Shown in pieces: positions 25,027 to 32,939 of a stretch of 64,000 nt of DNA (the first letter of the stretch is position 1; the number at the start of each line of letters is the position of its first letter). Origin of the DNA: JAWLHU01 sp049325315 (lineage in GTDB: Bacteria; Bacillota; Sulfobacillia; Symbiobacteriales; Symbiobacteriaceae); assembly GCA_049325315.1 (NCBI GenBank), contig JBMONB010000074.1:33026-97025 (forward strand), in the 5' to 3' direction. Both the position numbers and the translations under genes were made by a program. A model generated the notes under the pieces. That model did no database searches, was not told the DNA's origin, and saw only the letters and a program-made list of their open reading frames with translations.

Positions 25027-27750
25027 CTACATCTTGCGCAGCATCTCCAACCGGGCCTTGATCGAGTTCAGCTTCTCCTCGAAGGCTGCCGCCTCCTCAC
25101 GGGTCTTCTCGATCACCTCGGGCTTGGCCTTGGCCAGGAAGCCCTCGTTGGCCAGCTTGTTCTTCAGCTTGGTCATGTCGGCCTCGGTGGCGTTCGCCTC
25201 CTTGGTCAGCCGCTCGATCTCCTTGGGAATGTCGATCAGGCCGCCCACCGGGACGTAGATCTCGACGCCGGGCAGCACCGCCGTGGCGGCGTTCTGGGGC
25301 TTCTCCTCGGCCGTGGCCTGGAGCGTCAGGTTGGCCGTCTTGCCCAGGTTCTCGATGAAGGAGCGGCCCTCCTCGAGGATCTGCAGCGCCTCGGGCGTGG
25401 AGGCCATCAGCGTGGCGTCGATCTTGGCGTGCTCGCCCAGGCGGAACTCGGCCCGAACCGACCGGAGCGCCTTGATGGAGTCGACGATCAGGCCCATGCG
25501 GCTCGCCGCCTCGGTATCCTCCCAGGCGCCGAGGGCGATGGGGTACGGGGTGACAGCGATCGAGGGCTTCAGCTCGGACAGGCCGGCCTGGCGGGCGATC
25601 TCCGGGGCGATCGCCACCTGCTTCGACTGGGCGGGCAGCTTCTGCCAGATCGCCTCGGTGACGAAGGGCATGAACGGGTGGAGCAGGCGCAGGGTGGACT
25701 CCAGCACGATCGCCAGCGTCTCCTGGGCAGCCGCCCGGGATGAATCCTCCTTGTTGTAGAGGCGGGGCTTCACCAGCTCGATATACCAGTCGCAGAACTC
25801 GGACCAGACGAACTCGTAGATCGTCCGGGCCGCCTCGCCGTACTGGTACTCGCCCAGCAGCCGGTTGGCCTCCCTGACCGCCTCGTTGCACCGGTGCATG
25901 ATCCAGCGGTCGGTCAGGTTGTAGTCACCGACGCAGTGCACCTCGTCGGGGTTCCAGTCCTCCAGGTTCATCAGCACGAAGCGGCTGGCGTTCCAGAGCT
26001 TGTTGGCGAAGTTCCGGGCCGCCTCCACCTTGTCGTGGTGGAAGCGAATGTCGTTGCCCGGGGTGGAGCCGGTCACCAGCATGAACCGCAGGGCATCGGT
26101 GCCGTACTGCTCGATCACGTCGAGCGGGTCGATGCCGTTGCCCAGCGACTTCGACATCTTCCGGCCCTGGCTGTCGCGGATCAGCCCGTGCAGCACCACG
26201 GTGTGGAAGGGCTTCTGACCGGTCAGCTCCAGGCCGCTGAAGATCATGCGGGCCACCCAGAAGAAGAGAATGTCATAACCCGTGATCAGCACATCGTTCG
26301 GGTAGAAGTAGTCCAGGTCCTTGGTCTTCTCGGGCCAGCCCAGGGTCGAGAAGGGCCAGAGCGCCGACGAGAACCAGGTGTCCAGGGCGTCTTCGTCTTG
26401 CCGGAGCTGCGTGGAGCCGCAGTGGGCGCACTGGGTCGGGTCGGTCTCCTCGCAGGTCTGCTTGCCGCACGCATCGCAGTACCAGACCGGGATGCGGTGG
26501 CCCCACCAGATCTGGCGGGAGATGCACCAGTCCTGGATGTTCTCCATCCAGTGCAGGTAGACCTTGGTGAAGCGCTCAGGCACGATCTTGATCTCCCCGG
26601 ACTCCACCGCCTTGGCGGCCGGCTCGGCCAGGGGCTTCATCTTCACGTACCACTGCTTGGAGATCAGCGGCTCGACCACGGTGTCGCAGCGGGCGCAGCA
26701 GCCCACCGAGTGGCGGTGCGGCTCGATCTTGACGAGCCAGCCCTCTTCCTCGGCATCGGCCACGATCCGCTTGCGGCACTCATACCGGTCCATGCCGGCG
26801 TACTTGCCGCCCTCCTCGGTGATCTGACCCTTCGGCCCAATCACCTGGGGCATCTCCAGGTTGTGGCGCAGGCCCATCTCGAAGTCGTTGGGGTCGTGGA
26901 AGGGGGTCACCTTGACGCAGCCGGTGCCGAACTCCTTGTCGACATAGCTGTCGGCGATGATTGGAATCAGCCGGCCGGTCGCCGGGTGCTTCAGCATCTT
27001 GCCGACCAGGTTGGTGTACCGCTCATCCTCCGGGTTGACCGCCACGGCGGTATCGCCCAGCATCGTCTCCGGGCGGGTGGTGGCCACCTCGATGTGACCG
27101 GTGCCATCTTCCAGCGGGTAGCGGAAATGCCACATGTGGCTGTCCCGCTCCTCGTATTCAACCTCGATGTCGGAGAGGGCGGTCTGGTCCTTGGGGCACC
27201 AGTGGGTGATCCGGGTGCCCTGGTAGATCAGCCCCTTCTTGTAGAGCTGCACGAAGAAGGAGCGCACCGCTTTGGAGAGGCCCTCATCCATCGTAAAGGC
27301 CTCGCGGCTCCAGTCGACAGAGACGCCCAGCTTTCGCAGCTGACCGTTGATGGTGTTCTGGTACTTCTCCTTCCACTCCCAGGTCTTCGCCACGAAGGCC
27401 TCGCGACCCAGCTCGTGCCGGGTCGGCCCGCCCGCCTTGCGGAGGTCCTCCTCCACCCGAATCTGGGTGGCGAGGCCGGCGTGGTCGGTGCCGGGGAGAT
27501 AGAGGGTCGGATACCCCTGCATCCGCTTCCACCGGATGAGGATGTCGATCATGGTGTTGTTCAGGGCATGGCCCAGATGGAGCGTGCCGGTGACGTTGGG
27601 CGGGGGAATCACGATGGTGAAGGGCTGCTTCCCCTCGACAATGGGCGCCTGGTAGAGCTTGGCGTCCATCCAGTACTGGTAGTACTCATCTTCCACCAGC
27701 TTGGGGTCGTAGCGTGAGGCGAGTTGTTCAATCTTCTGCTCCTCAGACAT
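25027..27750 (-). CDS. valS: Valyl-tRNA synthetase
   Basis: Class Ia aminoacyl-tRNA synthetase, 907 residues. HIGH-type motif PPPNVTGTLHLGHALNNT is near residue 45. The CP1 editing domain includes TTRPETMLGDTAVAVNP. KMSKS appears as GRKMSKSLGNG. The anticodon-binding domain follows, and the C-terminal coiled coil (last 70 residues; EIERLTKEANATEADMTKL) is typical of ValRS. The open frame continues into the T-box leader, but the ATG with GGGGAGG nine bases upstream is the start. Expression is controlled by the T-box riboswitch upstream, read-out of uncharged tRNA-Val. folC lies downstream. Confidence 0.97.
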   Translation of the reverse strand: MSEEQKIEQLASRYDPKLVEDEYYQYWMDAKLYQAPIVEGKQPFTIVIPPPNVTGTLHLGHALNNTMIDILIRWKRMQGYPTLYLPGTDHAGLATQIRVEEDLRKAGGPTRHELGREAFVAKTWEWKEKYQNTINGQLRKLGVSVDWSREAFTMDEGLSKAVRSFFVQLYKKGLIYQGTRITHWCPKDQTALSDIEVEYEERDSHMWHFRYPLEDGTGHIEVATTRPETMLGDTAVAVNPEDERYTNLVGKMLKHPATGRLIPIIADSYVDKEFGTGCVKVTPFHDPNDFEMGLRHNLEMPQVIGPKGQITEEGGKYAGMDRYECRKRIVADAEEEGWLVKIEPHRHSVGCCARCDTVVEPLISKQWYVKMKPLAEPAAKAVESGEIKIVPERFTKVYLHWMENIQDWCISRQIWWGHRIPVWYCDACGKQTCEETDPTQCAHCGSTQLRQDEDALDTWFSSALWPFSTLGWPEKTKDLDYFYPNDVLITGYDILFFWVARMIFSGLELTGQKPFHTVVLHGLIRDSQGRKMSKSLGNGIDPLDVIEQYGTDALRFMLVTGSTPGNDIRFHHDKVEAARNFANKLWNASRFVLMNLEDWNPDEVHCVGDYNLTDRWIMHRCNEAVREANRLLGEYQYGEAARTIYEFVWSEFCDWYIELVKPRLYNKEDSSRAAAQETLAIVLESTLRLLHPFMPFVTEAIWQKLPAQSKQVAIAPEIARQAGLSELKPSIAVTPYPIALGAWEDTEAASRMGLIVDSIKALRSVRAEFRLGEHAKIDATLMASTPEALQILEEGRSFIENLGKTANLTLQATAEEKPQNAATAVLPGVEIYVPVGGLIDIPKEIERLTKEANATEADMTKLKNKLANEGFLAKAKPEVIEKTREEAAAFEEKLNSIKARLEMLRKM

Positions 27751-27772
27751 GGCGGGCAACCTCCCCAATGAT

Positions 27773-28043
27773 AAAAGCCCCGGCTGTCCATAAGGACGAG
27801 CCGGGGCTCGCGGTACCACCTTACTTCCCTCGCCGTTGAGGACCGGCGAGGACTCTCTTGCGCTGTAACGGGCGGAACCCGGCACTCCCTACGGTCGCCT
27901 GCACGGCGGTTCAGGAGCGCAGCATCAGCGGCGACCTTCGCTCGTGCCTGGCCCAGGAGCCCTTGCACCCGATGGGGCTCCCTCGCTGCGGGCGGCGATC
28001 GAACTACTCCTCCGCGTCAACGCCATTCATACATCTTTGTATA
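27773..28043 (-). promoter_or_regulatory. T-box riboswitch (tRNA-Val responsive) upstream of valS
   Basis: On the minus strand the leader carries the T-box core AAGGTGGTACCGCG (27809-27822). It is followed by a terminator with 10-base arms AGCCCCGGCT/AGCCGGGGCT and TTTTAT (27773-27808). Upstream are a Stem I-like region (GAGGAGTAG; AGCGAGGGAGCC) and the CTGAAC and GTAGG...CCGTTA elements of Stem II/III. Uncharged tRNA would pair with the T-box bulge and favour the antiterminator. The gene downstream implies a valine specifier. A GUC triplet in GAAGGTCGCC is a candidate, but I did not fold the Stem I loop. Confidence 0.9.
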
Positions 28044-28049
28044 GAATCA

Positions 28050-28078
28050 ATGATAGGTTCAGGATGCCCCGTTGTCAA
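28050..28078 (-). promoter_or_regulatory. Promoter of the valS T-box transcript
   Basis: Near-consensus TTGACA, 17-base spacer and TATCAT on the minus strand, placing the transcript start just before the T-box leader. Confidence 0.8.
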
Positions 28079-28094
28079 CTACTGTATGCGAGTT

Positions 28095-28673
28095 CTACCC
28101 GGCAATGATCGCCCGCCGGGCCGCCCAGCGGTGGCGGGTCAAGCTCATGAGCACCACGGGGGCGGGGTCCTGCCGCCGGGAGCTGGGGGCCAGCACCGCC
28201 TCCTTGCGGAAGCCGAGCCGCTCGTAAAGGCCAATCGCCCGGGTGTTCGTATCGAAGACCCGCAGGTAGATAGATCTCAGGTTCAGTTGCTCGAATCCAT
28301 AGGCCAGGGAGCAGGCCATCGCCTCGGTCCCGAGCCCGTGCCCCCAGCACCCCTTCTCGCCAATGCAGATGCGAATCTCAGCCGTGCCGCTACGCCAGTT
28401 GATCTGGGCCAGTTCCACCTCGCCCACGGGCCTGCCGCCGGCCTCGATAATCCAGGCCCGGCAGCTGCGCTGGCTGCGCAGCGACCGGAACCACGCCTCG
28501 GGGGTCTGAAGGTCAAAGCGGCGCCCCATCAGGGCGATGATCGTCGGGTCGGCGTCCCAGGTCTGCAAAATCGGGAGGTCTGCAGGGCCGACCGGGCGAA
28601 GGATTACCGCTGGGCCGGCCATTTCTTCTGTGCCGCCATAGGCTCTCTTCCGTGTACTCTCCGTCGTTTCCAT
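28095..28673 (-). CDS. GNAT N-acetyltransferase, RimJ/RimL-like
   Basis: Predicted acetyl-CoA-dependent N-acetyltransferase of 192 residues. It shows strand-helix elements ILRPVGPADLPILQTW, the pyrophosphate-binding motif A-like region GEKGCWGHGLGTEA, and the typical C-terminal YERLGFRKEA. Members acetylate protein N-termini, aminoglycosides or small amines; the substrate here is unknown. Two ATG starts are possible (28673 or 17 codons later) and neither has a clear ribosome site. It is transcribed towards valS but is separated from it by the valS promoter and T-box. The 167 bases upstream hold no further gene. Confidence 0.8.
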   Translation of the reverse strand: METTESTRKRAYGGTEEMAGPAVILRPVGPADLPILQTWDADPTIIALMGRRFDLQTPEAWFRSLRSQRSCRAWIIEAGGRPVGEVELAQINWRSGTAEIRICIGEKGCWGHGLGTEAMACSLAYGFEQLNLRSIYLRVFDTNTRAIGLYERLGFRKEAVLAPSSRRQDPAPVVLMSLTRHRWAARRAIIAG

Positions 28674-28810
28674 GCTGTAAACCCAGCCCGTCCTCTGCTG
28701 TAGTCTCGGTTTAACCGGTTATGGGCTGTGGTTTCGACAGGCGACCATGGCCTCCCTTTAGGGAATTTATACTGACTGACCCGTGCTGTTGGCCCGGCAC
28801 CCAATCAGAA

Positions 28811-28834
28811 GGCGACCTTCCAGGGAAGGCCGCC
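28811..28834 (-). terminator. Weak terminator after marR-type gene
   Basis: Hairpin GGCGGCCTTCC...GGAAGGTCGCC with one wobble pair, followed by TTCTGATT on the minus strand. It lies a few bases after the stop. Confidence 0.5.
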
Positions 28835-28840
28835 AACGGA

Positions 28841-29302
28841 TCAGTCTTTCAGTTCCCGATAGATCCGGAACAACGACTGGTACAGATGGTCGCGCTGGCT
28901 GTCGTTCCAGACTCCAGCGAGGCTCTGCATCTGCTGGGAAAGCTCCTTCTCAATCTCCCGCACCTTTCGACCCTTTTCAGTGAGCCTGACGGTGATCACC
29001 CGCCGATCTTCGCGGTTGCGCTCCCGCGTCAGCCATTCGTCCCGCTCGAGGCGGTCGACGATCCCCGTCACGTTACCGCGGCTGCAGTTCAGGTGCTCGC
29101 TGAGGCCACCCAGGGTCATGTCCTGGTGCTGGACCGCAGCCAACAGAAGCTGGTACTGAGGTGTTGTTAGGCCATAATTCGTGGTAAGGAATTTCTCAAA
29201 GCGCCGGGCAACGAGGTCGGAGATGAGCTGAATCAACGGCAGGACCCCCTCCGGCTGGGCAGCCTCCGGAACGTTGACAGGTATGGGCTGGGCCTGACTC
29301 AT
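28841..29302 (-). CDS. MarR-family transcriptional regulator
   Basis: Winged-helix dimeric regulator, 153 residues, with LTTPQYQLLLAAVQHQDMT (helix 2), recognition helix in CSRGNVTGIVDRLERD, and wing DRRVITVRLTEKGR. Family members respond to phenolic or redox signals and commonly repress an adjacent exporter. Here the divergent neighbour is an EamA-type transporter gene, a likely target. ATG with GGAGGGAG upstream. A strong promoter (TTGACT, 16 bases, TATAAT) drives it. The inverted repeat at 29415-29435 in the shared intergenic region is a candidate operator. Confidence 0.92.
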   Translation of the reverse strand: MSQAQPIPVNVPEAAQPEGVLPLIQLISDLVARRFEKFLTTNYGLTTPQYQLLLAAVQHQDMTLGGLSEHLNCSRGNVTGIVDRLERDEWLTRERNREDRRVITVRLTEKGRKVREIEKELSQQMQSLAGVWNDSQRDHLYQSLFRIYRELKD

Positions 29303-29368
29303 TCGACTCCCTCCTTCATCTCGTCGTCACTATCCGATAAGTAATTGTTGTTCTTATATTCCACCTCT

Positions 29369-29396
29369 ATTATACCAAGCTGGAACGAATAGTCAA
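29369..29396 (-). promoter_or_regulatory. Promoter of the marR-type gene
   Basis: On the minus strand TTGACT and a perfect TATAAT are separated by 16 bases, in an AT-rich divergent intergenic region. Confidence 0.75.
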
Positions 29397-29414
29397 CTAG
29401 TTTTTTCAAATTTT

Positions 29415-29435
29415 CCTGTCCATTAGTCAGACAGG
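29415..29435. promoter_or_regulatory. Candidate MarR operator
   Basis: Perfect six-base arms CCTGTC and GACAGG with nine bases between, located between the marR promoter and the divergent EamA gene. MarR dimers usually bind palindromes of this overall size. Confidence 0.4.
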
Positions 29436-29541
29436 TTTATATTGTAACTTATCCCAAAGGATACTGTGGTAGAATCACTGTGGACCATGTATGCTTCATT
29501 TGCTAGAGTTAGTAGCATCGAACTATCCTATTGTTGGAGGA

Positions 29542-30477
29542 ATGACCCTCTTGCGGATTCAGACCTGGCAGGCAGACGGCCTCCTCTTGGCCGTTGCGGC
29601 GGTGTGGGGTGCCACGTTCCCTTTAGTGAAGAACGCCACCGACCTGAGCGCCGGGGGCGTGCCTACTTACTGGTTTCTGGCGGCCCGGTTCGGCCTGGCC
29701 ACCCTTCTGCTGGCTGTGGTCTTCTGGCGACGGCTCCGAAACCTGCCGGTCTCTACATGGGGGGCCGGGGTGCTCTTGGGGCTCTTCCTCTTTTCCGGCT
29801 ACGCCTTTCAGACCTTTGGTCTCGCCTATACATCGAGCGCCAAGGCGGCTTTTATTACGGGCCTGGCGGTGGTCATCGTACCTGTGCTGGCGGTTGTTTG
29901 GCTCAAGCGCAAACCATCCCCGGGCTCATGGCTGGGAGTGGCCGCCGCTACCCTCGGCCTGGGGCTGCTCTCGCTGAATGCGGACCTGATTCCGACCTAT
30001 GGCGACCTGCTGATCTTCTTCTGCGCCGTCAGCTTCGCCCTGCATGTGGCCGGGGTAAGCCGGTACGCCGGGAAGCATGACTCCGTCGCCCTGGCGATCA
30101 TACAGATCGGCACGGCCGGTCTTCTCTCCGGGGTACTCCACCTGATAGATAAGGGAACACTTGGCCCAGGTGTGGCCAACGTGGGCTGGTGGAGCGGGCC
30201 GAGCCACGTGGTTCTGGCCACCCTGATCTGCGGAGTGCTGGCGACCGCTGCCGCCTTCCTGCTCCAGAACGTCCTGCAGCCTTACACCACGCCGACCCAT
30301 ACCGCCCTGATCTTCTCGGCGGAGCCTGTCTGGGGTGCGATCTTCGCCTACCTCCTGGCCGGTGAGGTGCTCACCCCCCGGGGCTATCTGGGCGGCGCCC
30401 TGATTCTGGCCGGCATGATTCTGGCGGAGTTGCCTATCGGTGGACGGCCCCGTGCAGCCGTAGCCGAGGGCGACTAA
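29542..30477 (+). CDS. EamA/DMT-family transporter
   Basis: Drug/metabolite-transporter-superfamily membrane protein, 311 residues with ten predicted membrane segments arranged as two EamA repeats (first: AVAAVWGATFPLVKNA; second: SAEPVWGAIFAYLLAGE). Substrate unknown; members export amino acids, metabolites or toxic compounds. Start is uncertain: the ATG at 29542 sits directly behind GGAGG, too close for ideal spacing. A TTG nine bases later has better spacing, and an ATG at 29491 has no ribosome site. Divergent from a MarR-type regulator, its probable controller. Ends at a bidirectional terminator. Confidence 0.87.
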   Translation: MTLLRIQTWQADGLLLAVAAVWGATFPLVKNATDLSAGGVPTYWFLAARFGLATLLLAVVFWRRLRNLPVSTWGAGVLLGLFLFSGYAFQTFGLAYTSSAKAAFITGLAVVIVPVLAVVWLKRKPSPGSWLGVAAATLGLGLLSLNADLIPTYGDLLIFFCAVSFALHVAGVSRYAGKHDSVALAIIQIGTAGLLSGVLHLIDKGTLGPGVANVGWWSGPSHVVLATLICGVLATAAAFLLQNVLQPYTTPTHTALIFSAEPVWGAIFAYLLAGEVLTPRGYLGGALILAGMILAELPIGGRPRAAVAEGD

Positions 30478-30486
30478 AGCGAAAAG

Positions 30487-30518
30487 AAAGGCGGCAGTCG
30501 TTTTTGACTGCCGCCTTT
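30487..30518. terminator. Bidirectional terminator between convergent genes
   Basis: Perfect 13-base arms AAAGGCGGCAGTC with a six-base loop and A/T tracts on each side, between the EamA gene and the chemoreceptor gene. Confidence 0.85.
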
Positions 30519-30525
30519 GGCCTGT

Positions 30526-32028
30526 CTAGAGCCGGAACTGTTCTACCTGCTTGTGCAGGGCTGTCGCCATTTGACCAACCTGATCGGCCAGCCGGACCAT
30601 CTCCTCCACCGAAGAGCGAACCTGAACGGCCGAGGCAGCCATGGTGGTGGTGGCCAACTGGTTTTTCCGGGCATCGGACTCCACCTCGGTAATCAATTCC
30701 GTGACCGCCTCGACGCTTCCGAGCATCTGCTCGGCGGTCGCGGCGTTCTCCTCCGAGATGGCGGAGAGCTGTACGGTGGCGTTCACTACCTGGTTGCTGG
30801 CTGCCGCGATCTCCTCAGCAGCCGCCGAGATCGACTCGACCTGGGAGTGGGTCTCCCCTACAGCAGTGAGGATTCGCTCCAGCGCTTCGCCCGCCCGACG
30901 GGAGAGCACAACGCCCTGCTCTACGTCTCGGGTGCCCGCCTCCATGGTCTCCACCACGGCGTTGGCGCCGTGGCGCAGGCCCTCAATGCGGCCGGCAATC
31001 TCGCCAGCAGCGCTGCGTGAGCGCTCTGCAAGCCGGCGCACCTCACTGGCCACCACGGCAAAGCCCTTGCCGTGCTCGCCTACCCGAGCCGCCTCAATGG
31101 CGGCGTTCAACGCCAGCAGGTCGGTCTGGCCGGCGATGTCGGTGATTAATTGCAATATCTCGTCGACATGCTTCAGGCTCTCACTCAGGTGGCGCAGCTT
31201 TTCCGCCGCATCGAGCACCCGGGTCCGAACCTGATCCATGCCATCAGCGGAGAGCTGAACCGCCTGGCTGCCATCCTCGGCGGCCTGACGGGTACGGGCA
31301 GCGGCTCCGGCAACAACACCGGCGCTCCCTGCCACCTGCTCAATCGCGGCAGCCATCTGCCGCACGGTGTCGGCGGCGCTCTCCACCTCGCGGGCCTGGG
31401 ACTCCGCAGCGATGGTCAGCTGCCGGGCGGCCTCCTCCAGCTCCCGCACGGCCTGGGTACCGGTGGCGGCCTGTATCGCCTGCTCCTCTGCAGTCCGCCG
31501 GACCGCCTCAATCTGGCGGGTCGAGGCCTCTGTTGCCTGGCTGGACTCCCTGGCCCCCGTCTCCAGGCGCCCAACGGTGGAATCGAGGGCGGAGGCCGTG
31601 GCGCCCATTGTCCTGACGATCTCACCCAGACGGGCGGCCATGGCATTGTAGGCCCTGGTGATCTGCCCTACCTCGTCTGCGCTGGAGACCGGTACAGGCC
31701 CCTGAGAGAGGTCGCCCCGGGCGATAGCCTCCATACCCTGCCGCAATCGCCAGAGCGGCTTCACCACCACCAGGGAGAAGATGACCGAGGCCACGATCGC
31801 GATCAGAAAGAGCGGTACCGTCACCTGAAGGGTCGTGGTGACCATGTGGGAGGTGAGATACTCAATCTGCTCCGGCTTGAGGCCGGCGCTGAGGGCGGCT
31901 GACTCAAACCCCCGCAGAACCATGAACCCCGCCGCCAAGACAGGCAAGACCGCCCAGGTGACCAGTGTGGCCGTGGTACGGGGACCGAAGTTCCACTGCA
32001 GTGGGTTGAGAAGGCGCGACAGGTGCAT
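30526..32028 (-). CDS. Methyl-accepting chemotaxis protein without a large sensor domain
   Basis: Chemoreceptor of 500 residues. Two membrane segments (about 20-40 and 65-90) enclose only about 25 extracytoplasmic residues, so there is no periplasmic-type ligand domain. A HAMP domain follows (about 90-145; VVKPLWRLRQGMEAIARGDL) and a long methyl-accepting coiled coil whose tip is the conserved EVRRLAERSRSAAGEI region after DLLALNAAIEAARVGEHG. Signals may come from the membrane or a partner protein. ATG with GGAGG eight bases upstream. No other chemotaxis gene is in the window. It sits as an insertion between engB and valS in the conserved block. Confidence 0.92.
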   Translation of the reverse strand: MHLSRLLNPLQWNFGPRTTATLVTWAVLPVLAAGFMVLRGFESAALSAGLKPEQIEYLTSHMVTTTLQVTVPLFLIAIVASVIFSLVVVKPLWRLRQGMEAIARGDLSQGPVPVSSADEVGQITRAYNAMAARLGEIVRTMGATASALDSTVGRLETGARESSQATEASTRQIEAVRRTAEEQAIQAATGTQAVRELEEAARQLTIAAESQAREVESAADTVRQMAAAIEQVAGSAGVVAGAAARTRQAAEDGSQAVQLSADGMDQVRTRVLDAAEKLRHLSESLKHVDEILQLITDIAGQTDLLALNAAIEAARVGEHGKGFAVVASEVRRLAERSRSAAGEIAGRIEGLRHGANAVVETMEAGTRDVEQGVVLSRRAGEALERILTAVGETHSQVESISAAAEEIAAASNQVVNATVQLSAISEENAATAEQMLGSVEAVTELITEVESDARKNQLATTTMAASAVQVRSSVEEMVRLADQVGQMATALHKQVEQFRL

Positions 32029-32129
32029 GCTCTCTACCTCCGGTGACGGGGGAGTTGTAAGGTAGCCAAATCAACATGCCAAAATGCTACCATATGAATC
32101 TCCCCGAAAGAAGGTAGAGCGCCCAAGCA

Positions 32130-32864
32130 TCAACTTTTAGTATCAAAACGTACTACGCCATTTACCCATGCCCATAGGGCATCGCGCCCGGTGCCCTCCT
32201 CGGCGGAGAAGATAAGGATCGGTTCGGCATTGGAGTCAACCGCTGTCTCCGGGGTCGGTGTGACAATGGAGCGCAGACCTAGCCCCTGCACGATCTCCTT
32301 CAGATGGGCCGGCCACTGGTTCTTTCCCACCTTGTCGGCCTTTGTAGCCAGACACAGCCGGATCTTGCCGTGGTGGCGGAGCCAGTCCCACATGGCCACA
32401 TCATCGCGGCTGGGCGGATGCCGCAGGTCCACGATCTGAATTACGGCCCGAAGCGTCGGGCGCTCCAGCAGGTACTTCTCAATCAGCTTCGCCCACTGCC
32501 GCCGCTGCGTCTCCGAGACCTTGGCGTAGCCGTAGCCCGGCATATCGACCAGGTAGAAGGCCCCCGTCTCGTGGGCCGCCTCCCTGGCCGACCCCTTCAG
32601 GGTGAAGCGGTCGGTCTTGTCCTCCGGCGCTTTGGGATCGCCCAGCTTCGGCTTCCCCTCCGGCCAGATGCGGTAGTAGTTGAGCGTCTGGGTACGGCCC
32701 GGGGTGTTCGAGGTGCGGGCCAGTTTGTTCTGCTTCATGAGCGCATTGATCATGGAGGACTTGCCTACGTTGGACCGCCCTGCCAGGGCGATCTCGGGCA
32801 GTTCATCGGCCGGAAACTGGTTGGGTGCTGCGGCACTGAGTACAAACTCGGCGAAAAGCGCCAT
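32130..32864 (-). CDS. engB: Ribosome biogenesis GTPase EngB (YsxC)
   Basis: Circularly ordinary TRAFAC GTPase needed for 50S subunit assembly. G1 GRSNVGKSS is near residue 30, G3 is DMPGYGYA, and G4 is TKADKV. At 244 residues it is longer than the usual 190-200, mainly because of a charged insert (about 70-100; KPKLGDPKAPEDKTDRF) between the switch I region and G3. The ATG has GAGAGGT close upstream. It follows lon on the same strand with 75 bases between, as in Bacillus (lonA-ysxC), and a hairpin in the gap may reduce read-through. Confidence 0.93.
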   Translation of the reverse strand: MALFAEFVLSAAAPNQFPADELPEIALAGRSNVGKSSMINALMKQNKLARTSNTPGRTQTLNYYRIWPEGKPKLGDPKAPEDKTDRFTLKGSAREAAHETGAFYLVDMPGYGYAKVSETQRRQWAKLIEKYLLERPTLRAVIQIVDLRHPPSRDDVAMWDWLRHHGKIRLCLATKADKVGKNQWPAHLKEIVQGLGLRSIVTPTPETAVDSNAEPILIFSAEEGTGRDALWAWVNGVVRFDTKS

Positions 32865-32893
32865 ACCTCTCCACTACCTCCCGTCAGCCAAAG

Positions 32894-32920
32894 GGCGGAG
32901 GGAACGCTGTTCCCCCCGCC
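32894..32920 (-). terminator. Hairpin between lon and engB
   Basis: Twelve-base arms GGCGGAGGGAAC (one imperfect pair), followed on the minus strand by CTTTGG. Weak terminator or processing site. Confidence 0.4.
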
Positions 32921-32939
32921 GTCTCTGCAAACCGTTCCG

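Noticed and set aside
25894..27717. Plus-strand open frame of 607 codons opposite valS
   Set aside because: Antisense to valyl-tRNA synthetase; the composition is that of a shadow frame and no ribosome site precedes it.
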